Assembly: GCF_027474845.2 (NCBI RefSeq)
Contig: NZ_CP107031.2
Span: 2,804,501 to 2,868,500 of the forward strand
Source: Maribacter aestuarii
GTDB taxonomy: Bacteria; Bacteroidota; Bacteroidia; Flavobacteriales; Flavobacteriaceae
Reading direction: 5' to 3'
DNA: 64,000 bases
The position numbers and the translations under genes were made by a program. The notes below the pieces were generated by a model, which saw only the letters and a list, made by a program, of their open reading frames with translations, ran no database searches and was not told the origin of the DNA. Below, one piece after another: positions 1-11,129 of the stretch (positions are counted from its first letter, which is position 1; each line of letters begins with the position of its first letter).

Positions 1-381
1 AAAAAACTTCCAGATAGTGTTATAGGTTACCGGGCGGAGCTAAGACAATTATTCCAAAACCTGATTGTAAATGCCATGAAATTCACTAGGCCTGAGATAA
101 ATCCAATAATCAATATTAGCGGTGCAAAAAGAAAGGGGAATATTCTTTTCTGTATAGAGGATAATGGTATAGGTGTGCCAAAAGAACATCAGCAAAAAAT
201 CTTTAAAATTTTTAAGCGCTTACATATTCGGGATGAATATGAGGGTACCGGAATCGGTTTGGCACATTGCCAAAAAATTGTTGATCTTCACGGTGGTAAA
301 ATTTGGATAGAATCTGAACCCGGAAAGGGAAGTAAATTTTTCTTTACACTCTCCAACAAATTAAAAATAACTTCTGTATGA
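1..381 (+). CDS. Sensor histidine kinase, C-terminal part (5' end outside window)
   Basis: Catalytic ATP-binding half of a two-component histidine kinase. The frame is open from the first base, so the gene begins upstream; 126 residues are visible. The N box (QNLIVNAMKF, about residues 20-29), the G1 box (EDNGIGVP), the F-box region around KIFKIFKRL and the G2 box (GTGIGLAHCQKIV) are in the usual HATPase_c order. The stop overlaps the next start by 4 bases (ATGA), so the kinase and the receiver protein behind it are translated together and are probable partners. The sensory and histidine-bearing domains are not visible, so the signal is unknown. Confidence 0.9.
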   Translation, partial: KKLPDSVIGYRAELRQLFQNLIVNAMKFTRPEINPIINISGAKRKGNILFCIEDNGIGVPKEHQQKIFKIFKRLHIRDEYEGTGIGLAHCQKIVDLHGGKIWIESEPGKGSKFFFTLSNKLKITSV

Positions 382-794
382 AAAAAAAATTGAGCTGTGT
401 TCTGTTAATCGATGACGATTACGCTACCAACTATATTCACGAAAGGACCATTAAGCAAGCCGATATGGCGGAAAAAGTGGTGGCGAAGCAAAGCGGATAT
501 GATGCACTCGACTATCTGAGGGAAACTAACAGCGATGAATACATATGTCCGGAGATTATTTTTTTGGACATCAATATGCCGGGAATGGACGGGTGGGAAT
601 TTCTGGATGAATATGACAAACTAGAAGAAGTGAAAAAAGCAAGGATGGTGCTCGTCATGCTGACCACTTCTTTGAATCCCGATGACGAAAATACTTCCAA
701 AGATATTCCCAATATAAGCGGTTTCAAGAACAAGCCTTTAACGGTGCCGGTACTTGATGAAATTATTGATACACATTTTCCAGATTATAGATAG
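378..794 (+). CDS. Response regulator, receiver domain only (CheY-like)
   Basis: Stand-alone receiver of 138 residues with no output domain. The acidic pocket (IDDD, about residues 11-14), the phospho-acceptor aspartate in IIFLDINMPGMDGWEF (about residue 65), the Thr in MLTTS and the Lys-Pro in KNKPLT are all in place. It starts inside the stop codon of the kinase gene, which argues for direct phosphorylation by that kinase. With no DNA-binding domain it must act through protein contact or as a phosphorelay step. The start codon is followed by a run of nine A that is in frame, so runs longer than seven A are read correctly here. Confidence 0.92.
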   Translation: MKKKLSCVLLIDDDYATNYIHERTIKQADMAEKVVAKQSGYDALDYLRETNSDEYICPEIIFLDINMPGMDGWEFLDEYDKLEEVKKARMVLVMLTTSLNPDDENTSKDIPNISGFKNKPLTVPVLDEIIDTHFPDYR

Positions 795-938
795 TGGTAT
801 ACACTCGCTAAACACTCCTTCCTAAGGCTTGTCCTCATTCTGTCAGCTTGGATTCTCTCCTCATATATCGTTTGAGCCAAGGCGTAGAACTCTAATTTTT
901 TAGTAAAAAACCACCTACCTTTACAAAAAACCTAGACA

Positions 939-1697
939 ATGGACATGAATTTAGCAGTTTTGATTGATGGAGATAATATTCCATCGGCATACGTCAAAGA
1001 AATGATGGAAGAGATAGCTAAATATGGTAACCCTACCATTAAACGTATATATGGGGATTGGACCAATCCGCGGTTAGGAAAGTGGAAAAACGTATTGTTG
1101 GAAAATGCCATCACGCCTATCCAACAATATGGCTATACGCAAGGTAAAAATGCTACAGATTCCGCGATGATTATTGACGCTATGGATATACTGTATACTG
1201 GAAAAGTGAACGGATTTTGTATCGTTAGCAGTGATAGTGATTTTACTAGATTGGCCACCAGACTACGGGAGGCCGGAATGCAGGTTTTTGGGATAGGGGA
1301 ACGTAAAACTCCAAACCCCTTCATAGTGGCCTGCGATAAATTCATCTATATTGAAATCTTAAAAAGTCAGGTCGAAGAAAGTATAGATTCTGATGAAAAT
1401 AAAGCTAAGGTAGATGCCAAAGTAGATAAAATTACACCAAAAGAACTTCGCTTTATTGCCAATACCATAGAAGACGTGGCGGATGACGATGGTTGGGCTT
1501 TTTTGGGGGATGTCGGTAGCCTTTTACAGAAGAAACAACCCAATTTTGACTCAAGGAATTATGGTTTTCAAAAGTTGACGCCGTTGATTAATTCTATTCC
1601 ACATTTTGAAATTGAGCGTAGGGAGGATTCTAAAGGAAGAAGAAAACTTATCTATGTGAAAATCAAGGAGAAGAAAAAACCAAAATCAGCCAAGTAG
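939..1697 (+). CDS. NYN domain protein with C-terminal OST-HTH/LOTUS domain
   Basis: Predicted PIN-like ribonuclease or RNA-binding protein, 252 residues. Residues about 1-150 are a NYN domain: acidic motifs LIDGDNIP near the start, DSAMIIDAMDIL in the middle and VSSDSDFTRLA near residue 90 supply the usual cluster of metal-binding aspartates. Residues about 165-245 (PKELRFIANTIEDVADDDGWAFLGDVGSLL onward) fit an OST-HTH/LOTUS fold, a putative RNA-binding winged helix. The tail is lysine-rich. It stands alone between the two-component genes and the DUF885 gene with no obvious operon partner. The family (NYN-LOTUS, as in limkain-b1-like proteins) is known; the substrate in bacteria is not. Confidence 0.85.
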   Translation: MDMNLAVLIDGDNIPSAYVKEMMEEIAKYGNPTIKRIYGDWTNPRLGKWKNVLLENAITPIQQYGYTQGKNATDSAMIIDAMDILYTGKVNGFCIVSSDSDFTRLATRLREAGMQVFGIGERKTPNPFIVACDKFIYIEILKSQVEESIDSDENKAKVDAKVDKITPKELRFIANTIEDVADDDGWAFLGDVGSLLQKKQPNFDSRNYGFQKLTPLINSIPHFEIERREDSKGRRKLIYVKIKEKKKPKSAK

Positions 1698-1732
1698 TTC
1701 TGACACATGATATTATCAAATAACTCGTACCA

Positions 1733-3556
1733 ATGAACCGCCTCTTATTTTTTATACTCATTCCAATAATCCTCATCTCTTGCAAACAAAATAACGCTGC
1801 CGAATCTAACGGCCACGAAGCTAGACCAGTGGATAGCCTATTTATAGATTTCTACGAGTTTAAAAAAAGCATCAATCCCATTGAGGCTACAAAAGCTGGT
1901 TTTACGGAGTATAATGATACGATAGCCAATTACATATCCGATGAATATCAATTATACGCAAAGGAAAAGTACACTTACTTTTTGGATGAGTTGACTAAAT
2001 ATGATTCAACAATGGTCAGTCCGGAAGATTGGATGAGTTTAAGAGTTATGGAATGGGACTGTTCTATAAAATTGGAGGGATTAATGAACCCCATCAAAAC
2101 TATAGCCTCTCCAATATATGATTTGCCAAGTTTTGAATTGATGCCTCTCTTTCAGATACAATCGTTGCACTTGTACGTAGCACAGTTGGCAGGTGGCACC
2201 AGTGTCCAGCCTTTTGAAACGGAACAGGACTATTGGAATTGGTTGAAACGCCTGGAAGACTATTTACTTTTTCTGGACACCAGTATGATTAAAATGCAGG
2301 AGGGAATGCGCAAAAATGTGGTTGCGCCAAAAGTTTTGATTAGTAAAATGCTTCCCCAGCTTGATGCTTTCATTGATATTCCTGTGACCGACAATGTTTT
2401 TTACAAACCAATAGTACAGTTGCCCGATTCTTTTTCTAAAGAGGTCAAGGAAGAGTTGACTTCTCGTTACGTAGAATATATAAATACGAAATTGGAACCC
2501 AAGTATGTTGAACTCTATAGTTTTGTAAAGAACTCTTATCTACTGGCAGGCAGGGATACCCACGGTTTAAGTGATTTACCAAATGGTCCCAGCACCTATG
2601 ACTACCTTATTAAACTGCATACTACGACCAATATGACAGCCGATGAAATCCATGAACTTGGATTGAAAGAGGTAGCACGGATTTCTACGGAAATGATCAC
2701 CATAAAAAACGAGCTAGGGTTTGAAGGTAACCTAAATGAATTTTTTAGTGAACTAAGGGAAAAGAAAGAACTGGTGCCATTTAAAACTCCGCAAGAGGTT
2801 ATTGCCAATTTCAATGCAATTAATGAGCGAATTTCTGAGACCTTGGGAGATGTTTTTAGTTTGCGACCTAAGGCCGGTTTTGAAGTGAGACGGACGGAAG
2901 CGTTTAGGGAGGCTTCGGCCAGTGCCGAATATGTACCAGGATCAAAAGATGCCAAGAGACCCGGAACGTTTTATGTTCCAATTCCGGATGTTGCAGCGTA
3001 CAATATGCTTCATGATGAAGCACTTTTTCTACATGAGGCCATTCCTGGACATCACTATCAATTATCGTTACAGCAGGAAAATAAGAATTTGCCGGAGTTT
3101 TTACACCCGGAGAGCATGGGTGTTTTCGTAGAAGGCTGGGCACTATACGCTGAATCCTTGGGTAAAGAGTTGGGCCTGTATAAAGATCCCTATCAATATT
3201 TTGGAATGTTTAGCATGGAGATGCATAGAGCTATCCGGTTAGTGGTTGATACGGGAATTCATGCCAAAGGTTGGAGTAGGGAAAAAGCAATAGCCTACTC
3301 CTTGGAGAATGAAGCGGAATCGGAAGATAACATAATCGCGGAAGTAGAACGCTATATGGCCACTCCTGGGCAAGCTTTATCCTATAAAATAGGCCAGCTA
3401 AAAATACGGGAGCTACGCACTAAGGCAGAATCGGAATTAGGGGCCAATTTTGACGTTCGTGAGTTTCATAATCAAGTTTTAAATTCCGGGAGTGTACCTT
3501 TAGTACTTTTAGAGGAGAAAATTGGAAGATGGATTGATTCCCATAAACAAAACTAA
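1733..3556 (+). CDS. DUF885 family lipoprotein, probable metallopeptidase
   Basis: 607-residue protein with a lipoprotein signal (hydrophobic stretch ending in ILISC, Cys about residue 17). The DUF885 signature HEAIPGHHYQ lies near residue 434, a zinc-peptidase-like His-Glu...His motif, followed by the conserved EGWALYAESLGKELG. These residues suggest a metal-dependent carboxypeptidase or aminopeptidase acting in the periplasm or on the outer membrane, but substrates of the family are mostly unknown. Length matches the family (about 550-620). It is separated from the NYN gene by 35 bases and may be read through from it. Confidence 0.85.
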   Translation: MNRLLFFILIPIILISCKQNNAAESNGHEARPVDSLFIDFYEFKKSINPIEATKAGFTEYNDTIANYISDEYQLYAKEKYTYFLDELTKYDSTMVSPEDWMSLRVMEWDCSIKLEGLMNPIKTIASPIYDLPSFELMPLFQIQSLHLYVAQLAGGTSVQPFETEQDYWNWLKRLEDYLLFLDTSMIKMQEGMRKNVVAPKVLISKMLPQLDAFIDIPVTDNVFYKPIVQLPDSFSKEVKEELTSRYVEYINTKLEPKYVELYSFVKNSYLLAGRDTHGLSDLPNGPSTYDYLIKLHTTTNMTADEIHELGLKEVARISTEMITIKNELGFEGNLNEFFSELREKKELVPFKTPQEVIANFNAINERISETLGDVFSLRPKAGFEVRRTEAFREASASAEYVPGSKDAKRPGTFYVPIPDVAAYNMLHDEALFLHEAIPGHHYQLSLQQENKNLPEFLHPESMGVFVEGWALYAESLGKELGLYKDPYQYFGMFSMEMHRAIRLVVDTGIHAKGWSREKAIAYSLENEAESEDNIIAEVERYMATPGQALSYKIGQLKIRELRTKAESELGANFDVREFHNQVLNSGSVPLVLLEEKIGRWIDSHKQN

Positions 3557-3633
3557 TTTTCATAATTCTATTCTAGTGGAATATTTTTTTATTTTTAACG
3601 TTTAGCTATGAACATCAACTGTATTCAGGGTTC

Positions 3634-4059
3634 ATGAAAAATAATCTTCTTTCTTTAATTGCGGTTTTTTCATTTTTTTTAGCTCAAAATGCCAGTGCTT
3701 TTGTAATTGAAAACATGGCCATTTCACAAACGGAAGAGACCATAGTGTTTGATGGTAATCCAATAGGTGTTTGGGATTATACGGTTACTGGTGCTGGACC
3801 TGAGTATGAAAAAGGAGTTTTATTTATAAGAAAGGATAAGAGCGACTATGTTGTGGAAGTGAATTTGGGTAATGGAACGCTGACCGGACAGGATGTGCAA
3901 ATAGAAGGAAGTTCTGTTAAATTCAACATCATTCTCGAAGGTACAGAACGAGTATCCGTTGTATTGCAGGTAGTAGGCGATGCTATTGTGGGGAAGAGCT
4001 ATTCTAATCAAGGTACCTACGACATCCAAGGCACTCGAAAAATACCGAGGGACAATTAG
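3634..4059 (+). CDS. Secreted hypothetical protein
   Basis: 141 residues with a Sec signal peptide (MKNNLLSLIAVFSFFLAQNASA, cleavage probably after ASA). The mature part looks all-beta, with a start like GNPIGVWDYTVTG and a polar end (QGTYDIQGTRKIPRDN). Small periplasmic or surface proteins of this kind are common in Flavobacteriaceae. No catalytic motif is seen and I do not recognise the family. It follows the DUF885 gene after 77 bases and is closed by a hairpin terminator. Confidence 0.7.
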   Translation: MKNNLLSLIAVFSFFLAQNASAFVIENMAISQTEETIVFDGNPIGVWDYTVTGAGPEYEKGVLFIRKDKSDYVVEVNLGNGTLTGQDVQIEGSSVKFNIILEGTERVSVVLQVVGDAIVGKSYSNQGTYDIQGTRKIPRDN

Positions 4060-4104
4060 GGATAGTCCAAAGAAATTAATCCTCAGAAAAGTCTGGGATA
4101 TAAA

Positions 4105-4132
4105 AAAATCCCAAGGCTAAACTTGGGATTTT
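4105..4132. terminator. Bidirectional rho-independent terminator
   Basis: AAAATCCCAAG (4105-4115) pairs with CTTGGGATTTT (4122-4132), with T-rich sequence on both outer sides. It lies between two convergent genes and can serve both. Confidence 0.8.
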
Positions 4133-4154
4133 TATTTTAAACCTTTTTAATGAT

Positions 4155-4694
4155 TTACATCGTAATTGGAACGGCAACCCTCGTTTTGTCCCAGCCCATT
4201 ACCATGTGTACTCCGTTATCAACATCCTTAAAGGCAATGGAAAATTCTTCTAGTGAAGCTGAGTCGGAACCGTTTGGTACCGTAACTCTGGCAACATCCG
4301 CAGCTTCATCATAGAAATATGAACCCCATTGGTTCAAATTCTTGTTAAGAATAACGGTCCACTCTTCTTCACCAGGAATGGTAAATAGGGAATAGGTCCC
4401 GGCTTTGATGTCCTTGCCACCAAAATTCACATCTTTATAAAATGTAATTTCAGGAGCTTCGTTAGCTCCTGTTCTCCAAACTTTACCTGTAGGGGCAAGT
4501 TCGGCTAAAGAACGCCCTTTTAATTGTGGTCGCCCGTAAGAAATACGAATGGCCTTTTCGGAAACCTTATAATCGGTAGGATAAGCGGCCATGTCCAATG
4601 GGCTTTTGTCCAGTCCGGAAAACTTTTGAGCACTGGCAGTAGTGGTAAAGGCCAATGCGAAAATAAATGTGGTAAGTGCTACTAATTTTTTCAT
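4155..4694 (-). CDS. DUF2911 domain-containing secreted protein
   Basis: 179 residues with a clean Sec signal peptide (MKKLVALTTFIFALAFTTTASA). The mature part carries the DUF2911 signatures: SPLDMAAYP, ISYGRPQLKGR, VWRTGANEAPEITF, AGTYSLFTIPGEEEWTVILN, and a C-terminal MVMGWDKTRVAVP. The fold is probably a beta sandwich and the family function is unknown. Length is typical for the single-domain form. The gene is monocistronic and faces the terminator at its 3' end. Confidence 0.88.
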   Translation of the reverse strand: MKKLVALTTFIFALAFTTTASAQKFSGLDKSPLDMAAYPTDYKVSEKAIRISYGRPQLKGRSLAELAPTGKVWRTGANEAPEITFYKDVNFGGKDIKAGTYSLFTIPGEEEWTVILNKNLNQWGSYFYDEAADVARVTVPNGSDSASLEEFSIAFKDVDNGVHMVMGWDKTRVAVPITM

Positions 4695-4940
4695 GCGTGT
4701 TTTAATTTAGTTAAAGTATTTCAAAACTAAGGTCTTCACTTAGTATAGACTGATAAAAAGACGTTAAAATTTGAAGGACTTACAGAATAAAAACTGTGAA
4801 TCAATCTTTTTTGAAAATTATTCCAATAAATCAATAATATACACAAAAAAGTTTAAATATGTAATTATTAATTGTATTCGTGTTTCTAATATAAAAGTTT
4901 TAATTCATTTTTGTAATGAAATTGAAATAAAATAAATATT

Positions 4941-6614
4941 ATGTGTGGAATTGTTTGTGCATTTGATGTAAAGGAAAGTACAGAAGCCCTTAGGCCCCAG
5001 TTACTGGAAATGTCAAAAAAAATTAGACATAGAGGACCAGACTGGAGTGGTATCTATGCAGATGACAAAGCTATTTTGGCCCATGAACGATTGGCTATCG
5101 TAGACCCAGCCTCAGGCAAACAGCCTTTAGTGAGTCCAGATGGTAAGTTAGTATTGGCTGCAAATGGAGAGATTTATAACCATCGCGAGTTGCGTAAGCA
5201 GTTTGAAGGTAAGTACAATTTTAAGACCGAATCTGATTGTGAAGTTATTTTGGCTCTTTATCAAGAAAAGGGCGTAGACTTTTTGGATGAAATGAACGGG
5301 ATATTCGGTTTCACCATCTATGATGCTTCAAAAGATGAGTATTTTGTAGCTAGGGACCACATGGGTATAATTCCGTTGTACATGGGTTGGGACCAAAACG
5401 GAACTTTTTATGTGGCTTCGGAATTGAAAGCTTTAGAAGGCACTTGTACTAAGATCGAATTATTCCCTCCAGGGCATTACTTACATAGCAGTGATGGTGA
5501 ACTTAAACGGTGGTACGCCCGCGATTGGATGGAGTACGACGCCGTTAAGGAAAACGAGACCAGCATCAAAGCAATCAAGGATGCGTTGGAAGCTGCCGTT
5601 CACCGTCAATTAATGTCCGATGTGCCCTATGGGGTTTTACTTTCCGGAGGATTGGATTCCTCCGTTACTTCTGCAATAGCTAAAAAGTATGCGCAAAAAC
5701 GAATAGAATCGGACGATGTAAAAGATGCCTGGTGGCCACAACTACATTCCTTCTCGGTTGGTTTGGAAGGTTCTCCGGATTTGGCTGCGGCCCAAAAAGT
5801 AGCGGACCATATTGGAACGATACATCACGAGATAAAATTCACCATACAGGAAGGCCTAGACGCCATTAAGGATGTCATCTATAACTTGGAAACATATGAT
5901 ATCACCACGATAAGGGCATCCACACCAATGTATTTGATGGCAAGGGTCATTAAATCCATGGGAATAAAAATGGTGCTTTCCGGCGAAGGTGCAGATGAGC
6001 TTTTTGGAGGATATTTGTACTTTCATAAAGCACCAAACGATAAAGAGTTTCACGAGGAAACCGTTCGCAAATTAAGCAAACTTCATATGTATGATTGCTT
6101 AAGGGCGAACAAATCACTTGCCGCATGGGGCATAGAGGGGCGTGTGCCTTTCTTGGATAAGGAATTTATGGACGTGGCCATGCGTATAAACCCAAAGGAT
6201 AAAATGATCAATGGGGAGCGCATGGAAAAATGGGTCGTAAGAAAGGCATTTGAGGATATGTTGCCAGGGAGCGTGGCTTGGAGGCAAAAAGAACAATTTT
6301 CTGACGGGGTGGGCTATAGCTGGATAGACACTCTGAAGGAAATGGTGAACGATGAGGTGACGGACGACCAATTGGCGAACGCAAAGTTCCGCTTCCCAAT
6401 ACAAACCCCCACCTCAAAAGAGGAGTTTTATTACCGTTCTATTTTTGAGAGTCACTTTCCTTCAGATGCAGCGGCCTTGTCCGTTCCACAGGAGCCATCC
6501 GTGGCCTGTAGCACTAAAATAGCATTAGAGTGGGATGAAGCCTTTAAGAACATGAACGACCCATCCGGTAGGGCAGTGGCCAATGTCCATGATGATGCTT
6601 ATGTTAAACAATAA
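4941..6614 (+). CDS. asnB: Asparagine synthase B, glutamine-hydrolysing
   Basis: Makes asparagine from aspartate, ATP and glutamine. The 557-residue protein starts MCGIVCAF, so Cys2 is free to act as the amidotransferase nucleophile; the class II glutaminase domain fills about residues 1-200. The synthetase domain has the PP-loop SGGLDSSVTSA (about residue 235) and the conserved LSGEGADELFGGYLYF. Length matches E. coli AsnB (554). An A8 run near codon 30 is in frame. The 245-base upstream gap is AT-rich and holds both divergent promoters, without a clear consensus. A terminator follows 25 bases after the stop. Confidence 0.96.
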   Translation: MCGIVCAFDVKESTEALRPQLLEMSKKIRHRGPDWSGIYADDKAILAHERLAIVDPASGKQPLVSPDGKLVLAANGEIYNHRELRKQFEGKYNFKTESDCEVILALYQEKGVDFLDEMNGIFGFTIYDASKDEYFVARDHMGIIPLYMGWDQNGTFYVASELKALEGTCTKIELFPPGHYLHSSDGELKRWYARDWMEYDAVKENETSIKAIKDALEAAVHRQLMSDVPYGVLLSGGLDSSVTSAIAKKYAQKRIESDDVKDAWWPQLHSFSVGLEGSPDLAAAQKVADHIGTIHHEIKFTIQEGLDAIKDVIYNLETYDITTIRASTPMYLMARVIKSMGIKMVLSGEGADELFGGYLYFHKAPNDKEFHEETVRKLSKLHMYDCLRANKSLAAWGIEGRVPFLDKEFMDVAMRINPKDKMINGERMEKWVVRKAFEDMLPGSVAWRQKEQFSDGVGYSWIDTLKEMVNDEVTDDQLANAKFRFPIQTPTSKEEFYYRSIFESHFPSDAAALSVPQEPSVACSTKIALEWDEAFKNMNDPSGRAVANVHDDAYVKQ

Positions 6615-6638
6615 ACCTATTGAATTTAGCTAATTAAA

Positions 6639-6660
6639 AACCCCGGTTGTTGCCGGGGTT
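6639..6660 (+). terminator. Rho-independent terminator after asnB
   Basis: AACCCCGG (6639-6646) pairs with CCGGGGTT (6653-6660) around a TTGTTG loop, followed by CTTATTTTTCTT. Confidence 0.85.
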
Positions 6661-6684
6661 CTTATTTTTCTTAATAATCGAATG

Positions 6685-6870
6685 TTATAGGCTGTCTATC
6701 CAATCCTTCAAATCCTCTTTGGACTCACCTGTCTTTTCTTGAATTTTTCCTAAAAGTTCATCCGACTTACCTTCGGAATAGGTCAAATCATCATCTGTTA
6801 GTTCGCCATATTTCTGCTTTAACTTCCCTTTGGCGATATTCCATTTGCCTTTAAATTGATCTTCGTTCAT
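6685..6870 (-). CDS. CsbD family stress-response protein
   Basis: 61-residue hydrophilic, charged protein with the CsbD pattern: WNIAKGKLKQKYGELTDDDLTYSEGKSDELLGKIQEKTG. CsbD-like proteins are induced by general stress in many bacteria, but their molecular role is unknown. Length is normal for the family. Monocistronic, transcribed towards asnB and sharing its terminator region. Confidence 0.9.
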   Translation of the reverse strand: MNEDQFKGKWNIAKGKLKQKYGELTDDDLTYSEGKSDELLGKIQEKTGESKEDLKDWIDSL

Positions 6871-7234
6871 GATTGTTAAGTTTTAGAGTTCAATCCTAAT
6901 TTAAAGTTTGATTGTAAACTAAATCTTAAAATCCTCCTTATTTTATCAATCGCATCAGTAAAAAAACCATTACAGTACATTTTGCCCATGGCATAGATTT
7001 TTTATCCATATTTCTTCATTTTATTATGCTGATATGCATATAAAATGAGTTTCTTCAGTCATAATGGGAAAAGGCAACTTCCATTAAAATATATCTTCTT
7101 TAAAATCGACTTCAATTTTCCACAATGGTTGTTGATAACTTAACGGGGTCTGAAGTGGGATAAGCTCATATTTCATAGGGTATTCCGTATATTTGTAGGA
7201 TTGCAAAATTTGAAGTAAAAACAACCTTAATTGT
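6871..7234. other. Intergenic region between divergent CsbD and gyrB genes
   Basis: 364 bases with no convincing gene. It must hold both divergent promoters. A TATATTTG element (7188-7195), a good -7 box for Bacteroidota, lies about 40 bases before the gyrB ATG, but no TTG is found at the usual distance upstream. A leftward reading frame crossing into gyrB is antisense to a conserved gene and has no recognisable content. Confidence 0.5.
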
Positions 7235-9243
<2,009 letters not shown>

Positions 9244-9263
9244 AAATAGCTACTTACACAACA

Positions 9264-9290
9264 AAAACCTGCGGCGACCCCGCAGGTTTT
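9264..9290 (+). terminator. Rho-independent terminator after gyrB
   Basis: AAAACCTGCGG (9264-9274) pairs with CCGCAGGTTTT (9280-9290) around CGACC, followed by more T. Confidence 0.88.
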
Positions 9291-9315
9291 TTAGTTTTAG
9301 GAAAAATTTTACAAG

Positions 9316-10332
9316 ATGAAGAATATACTTACAATATTTTGTTTAGCCAGTGCAAGCATGGCAATGGCACAAGCAGATTTTAACGATGTCTTCGCTGCTG
9401 GAGTCGAAGATGCGGAACAGTTTACCAATGATTACATGGCCCCGTTGTCAGAAAGTGCTATTTATAACTTTTCTACGGGATGGTATAATTCTGCCGATGC
9501 CAAGCCTTTGGGTGGGTTTGAAATTTCTATTGTTGGAAATATTACAGGTTTCAAAAATAAGGATGATAAGAAAGTCTTTGTTCTAGATCCCAATGACTAT
9601 CAAAATTTAGATTTCGTAGATAATCCCGGGACGGCACGCGCAGTTTCATCTGCACTGGGAGATTTGAGCGGAATTGATGTTTTTGTAGAAGGCCAAGTTG
9701 CTGGTATTACCGTTAGGGAGGAATTTGAATTACCATCTGGTCTTTCAGGTGAAGGTTTGGATTTCATCCCATCAGGTTATCTGCAAGGAAGTGTCGGCTT
9801 AGTGAAGGGTTTGGAGATTAAAGCAAGATTTTTGCCAAAAATTGAGTACGAAGGTGCAGCGGTAGGTTTGATTGGTGTTGGTTTACAAAACGACATCACT
9901 AAACTTTTACCTGCAGATAAAATTTTGCCAGTTGCCATTTCCGCAGTCATAGGCTATACGAAGGTTAGTGGAGATTATGATTTTACGGATGCCAATTTAA
10001 TCGAGGGAGAGGATCAAAGAATTGAAGCTGATATCAGCACATGGGCATTTAGTGCTGTGGTATCTACAAAACTACCGATTATTAATTTTTATGGTGGTTT
10101 GGGTTATGTTACCGGAAAATCAGTAACCGATGTTTTGGGTACTTATAGGGTTACTCAAGGTCCGTTTGCCTCAGAGACCTACGTAGACCCCTTTTCCATC
10201 ACTAAAAAAGTAAATGGCGTTACCGGTACTGTTGGGGCTAAGTTAAAACTGGGATTTTTCAGGTTAAATGCTGATTATAATCTTGGTGCTTTTAATACAC
10301 TTACGTTCGGTATTAATTTCGGGATGAGATAA
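9316..10332 (+). CDS. DUF6588-like outer-membrane beta-barrel protein
   Basis: 338 residues with a signal peptide (MKNILTIFCLASASMAMA). Alternating hydrophobic strands, frequent glycine and aromatic turns, and an ending in GAFNTLTFGINFGMR with a near-terminal aromatic residue suit a beta barrel. The opening with VEDAEQFTNDYMAPLSES is what I associate with flavobacterial DUF6588 proteins; that family name is from memory and moderately certain. No enzymatic motif is present. It follows the gyrB terminator and has its own terminator, so it is probably transcribed alone. Confidence 0.72.
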   Translation: MKNILTIFCLASASMAMAQADFNDVFAAGVEDAEQFTNDYMAPLSESAIYNFSTGWYNSADAKPLGGFEISIVGNITGFKNKDDKKVFVLDPNDYQNLDFVDNPGTARAVSSALGDLSGIDVFVEGQVAGITVREEFELPSGLSGEGLDFIPSGYLQGSVGLVKGLEIKARFLPKIEYEGAAVGLIGVGLQNDITKLLPADKILPVAISAVIGYTKVSGDYDFTDANLIEGEDQRIEADISTWAFSAVVSTKLPIINFYGGLGYVTGKSVTDVLGTYRVTQGPFASETYVDPFSITKKVNGVTGTVGAKLKLGFFRLNADYNLGAFNTLTFGINFGMR

Positions 10333-10351
10333 AAACTATTAATTATTGATA

Positions 10352-10384
10352 AAAAAAGCGTAGACCATTTATCTACGCTTTTTT
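10352..10384 (+). terminator. Rho-independent terminator
   Basis: AAAAAAGCGTAGA (10352-10364) pairs perfectly with TCTACGCTTTTTT (10372-10384). Confidence 0.88.
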
Positions 10385-10464
10385 ATTTTCAGTTTTCCAT
10401 ATAATTTAAAAAAGCCTGCCCGGATTGCTCCGGACAGACCTTTCCCATGGCCCTGTAAAAATTG

Positions 10465-10839
10465 TTATTCTCTTAAAGCAAGGATATTACCATCGGCTTT
10501 TTTAAGCAATATTTCATTGCTATTTTTTTCTATGGTAAGGACATTTTTGGGTTTGTCCTCAAGACCGGGGTATTCTACAATGTATTTACCGTCGGTTTTG
10601 GACCATTTAAAATCCGTTTGAAGCGTAATTTCATTACCTATAATTTCATGATATCTGCCTAAATAGACATCGTTGAAAATCCATTCTTCACGAATTGTGG
10701 TTTTGGACGTATCGTCCCCAGTGGCCGTTTTGGACTGATACCAGATTCCGATGATGGGGTCATTGTTCTGTTCTATCCTAGAACAGTTCGCGGTTAGAAT
10801 AATGGCACCGATAGCCATTAACGAAACGAGCTTTTTCAT
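10465..10839 (-). CDS. Small secreted lipocalin-like protein, probable lipoprotein
   Basis: 124 residues with an N-terminal signal (MKKLVSLMAIGAIILTANC). The Cys at residue 19 could be lipidated, though Asn at position -1 is an unusual lipobox. The rest, starting PIIGIWYQSKT with a later REEWIFNDVYLGRYHEI and ending in short strands, resembles lipocalin-like small lipoproteins of Bacteroidota in which GxW marks the first strand. No partner gene. The 290-base gap upstream to mdh carries a TATTTTTG element (11053-11060) that could serve mdh. Confidence 0.68.
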   Translation of the reverse strand: MKKLVSLMAIGAIILTANCSRIEQNNDPIIGIWYQSKTATGDDTSKTTIREEWIFNDVYLGRYHEIIGNEITLQTDFKWSKTDGKYIVEYPGLEDKPKNVLTIEKNSNEILLKKADGNILALRE

Positions 10840-11129
10840 TGTAAGTAGGTTTTTGTTTGGATTTGGGATCCAAGACTATTAACGGGGATGTGGTGATGGT
10901 TATTACTAAAATTCGATATACGGTCACTATTTCACCATATCTTCGTTGAACGGTCATTTTTTTTAACGTGTAACGCGGTTTGTCGATTTTTTTCTCTATT
11001 GTATAAGGTACATTAGTGAGACAACCAATCCAATTTTTTATCAATTATTACCTATTTTTGGATACCTTATAAATAAAAACAGATAATGGGATTCTTTCCT
11101 ATTAATAACTAACAATTAAATAGAATCAA

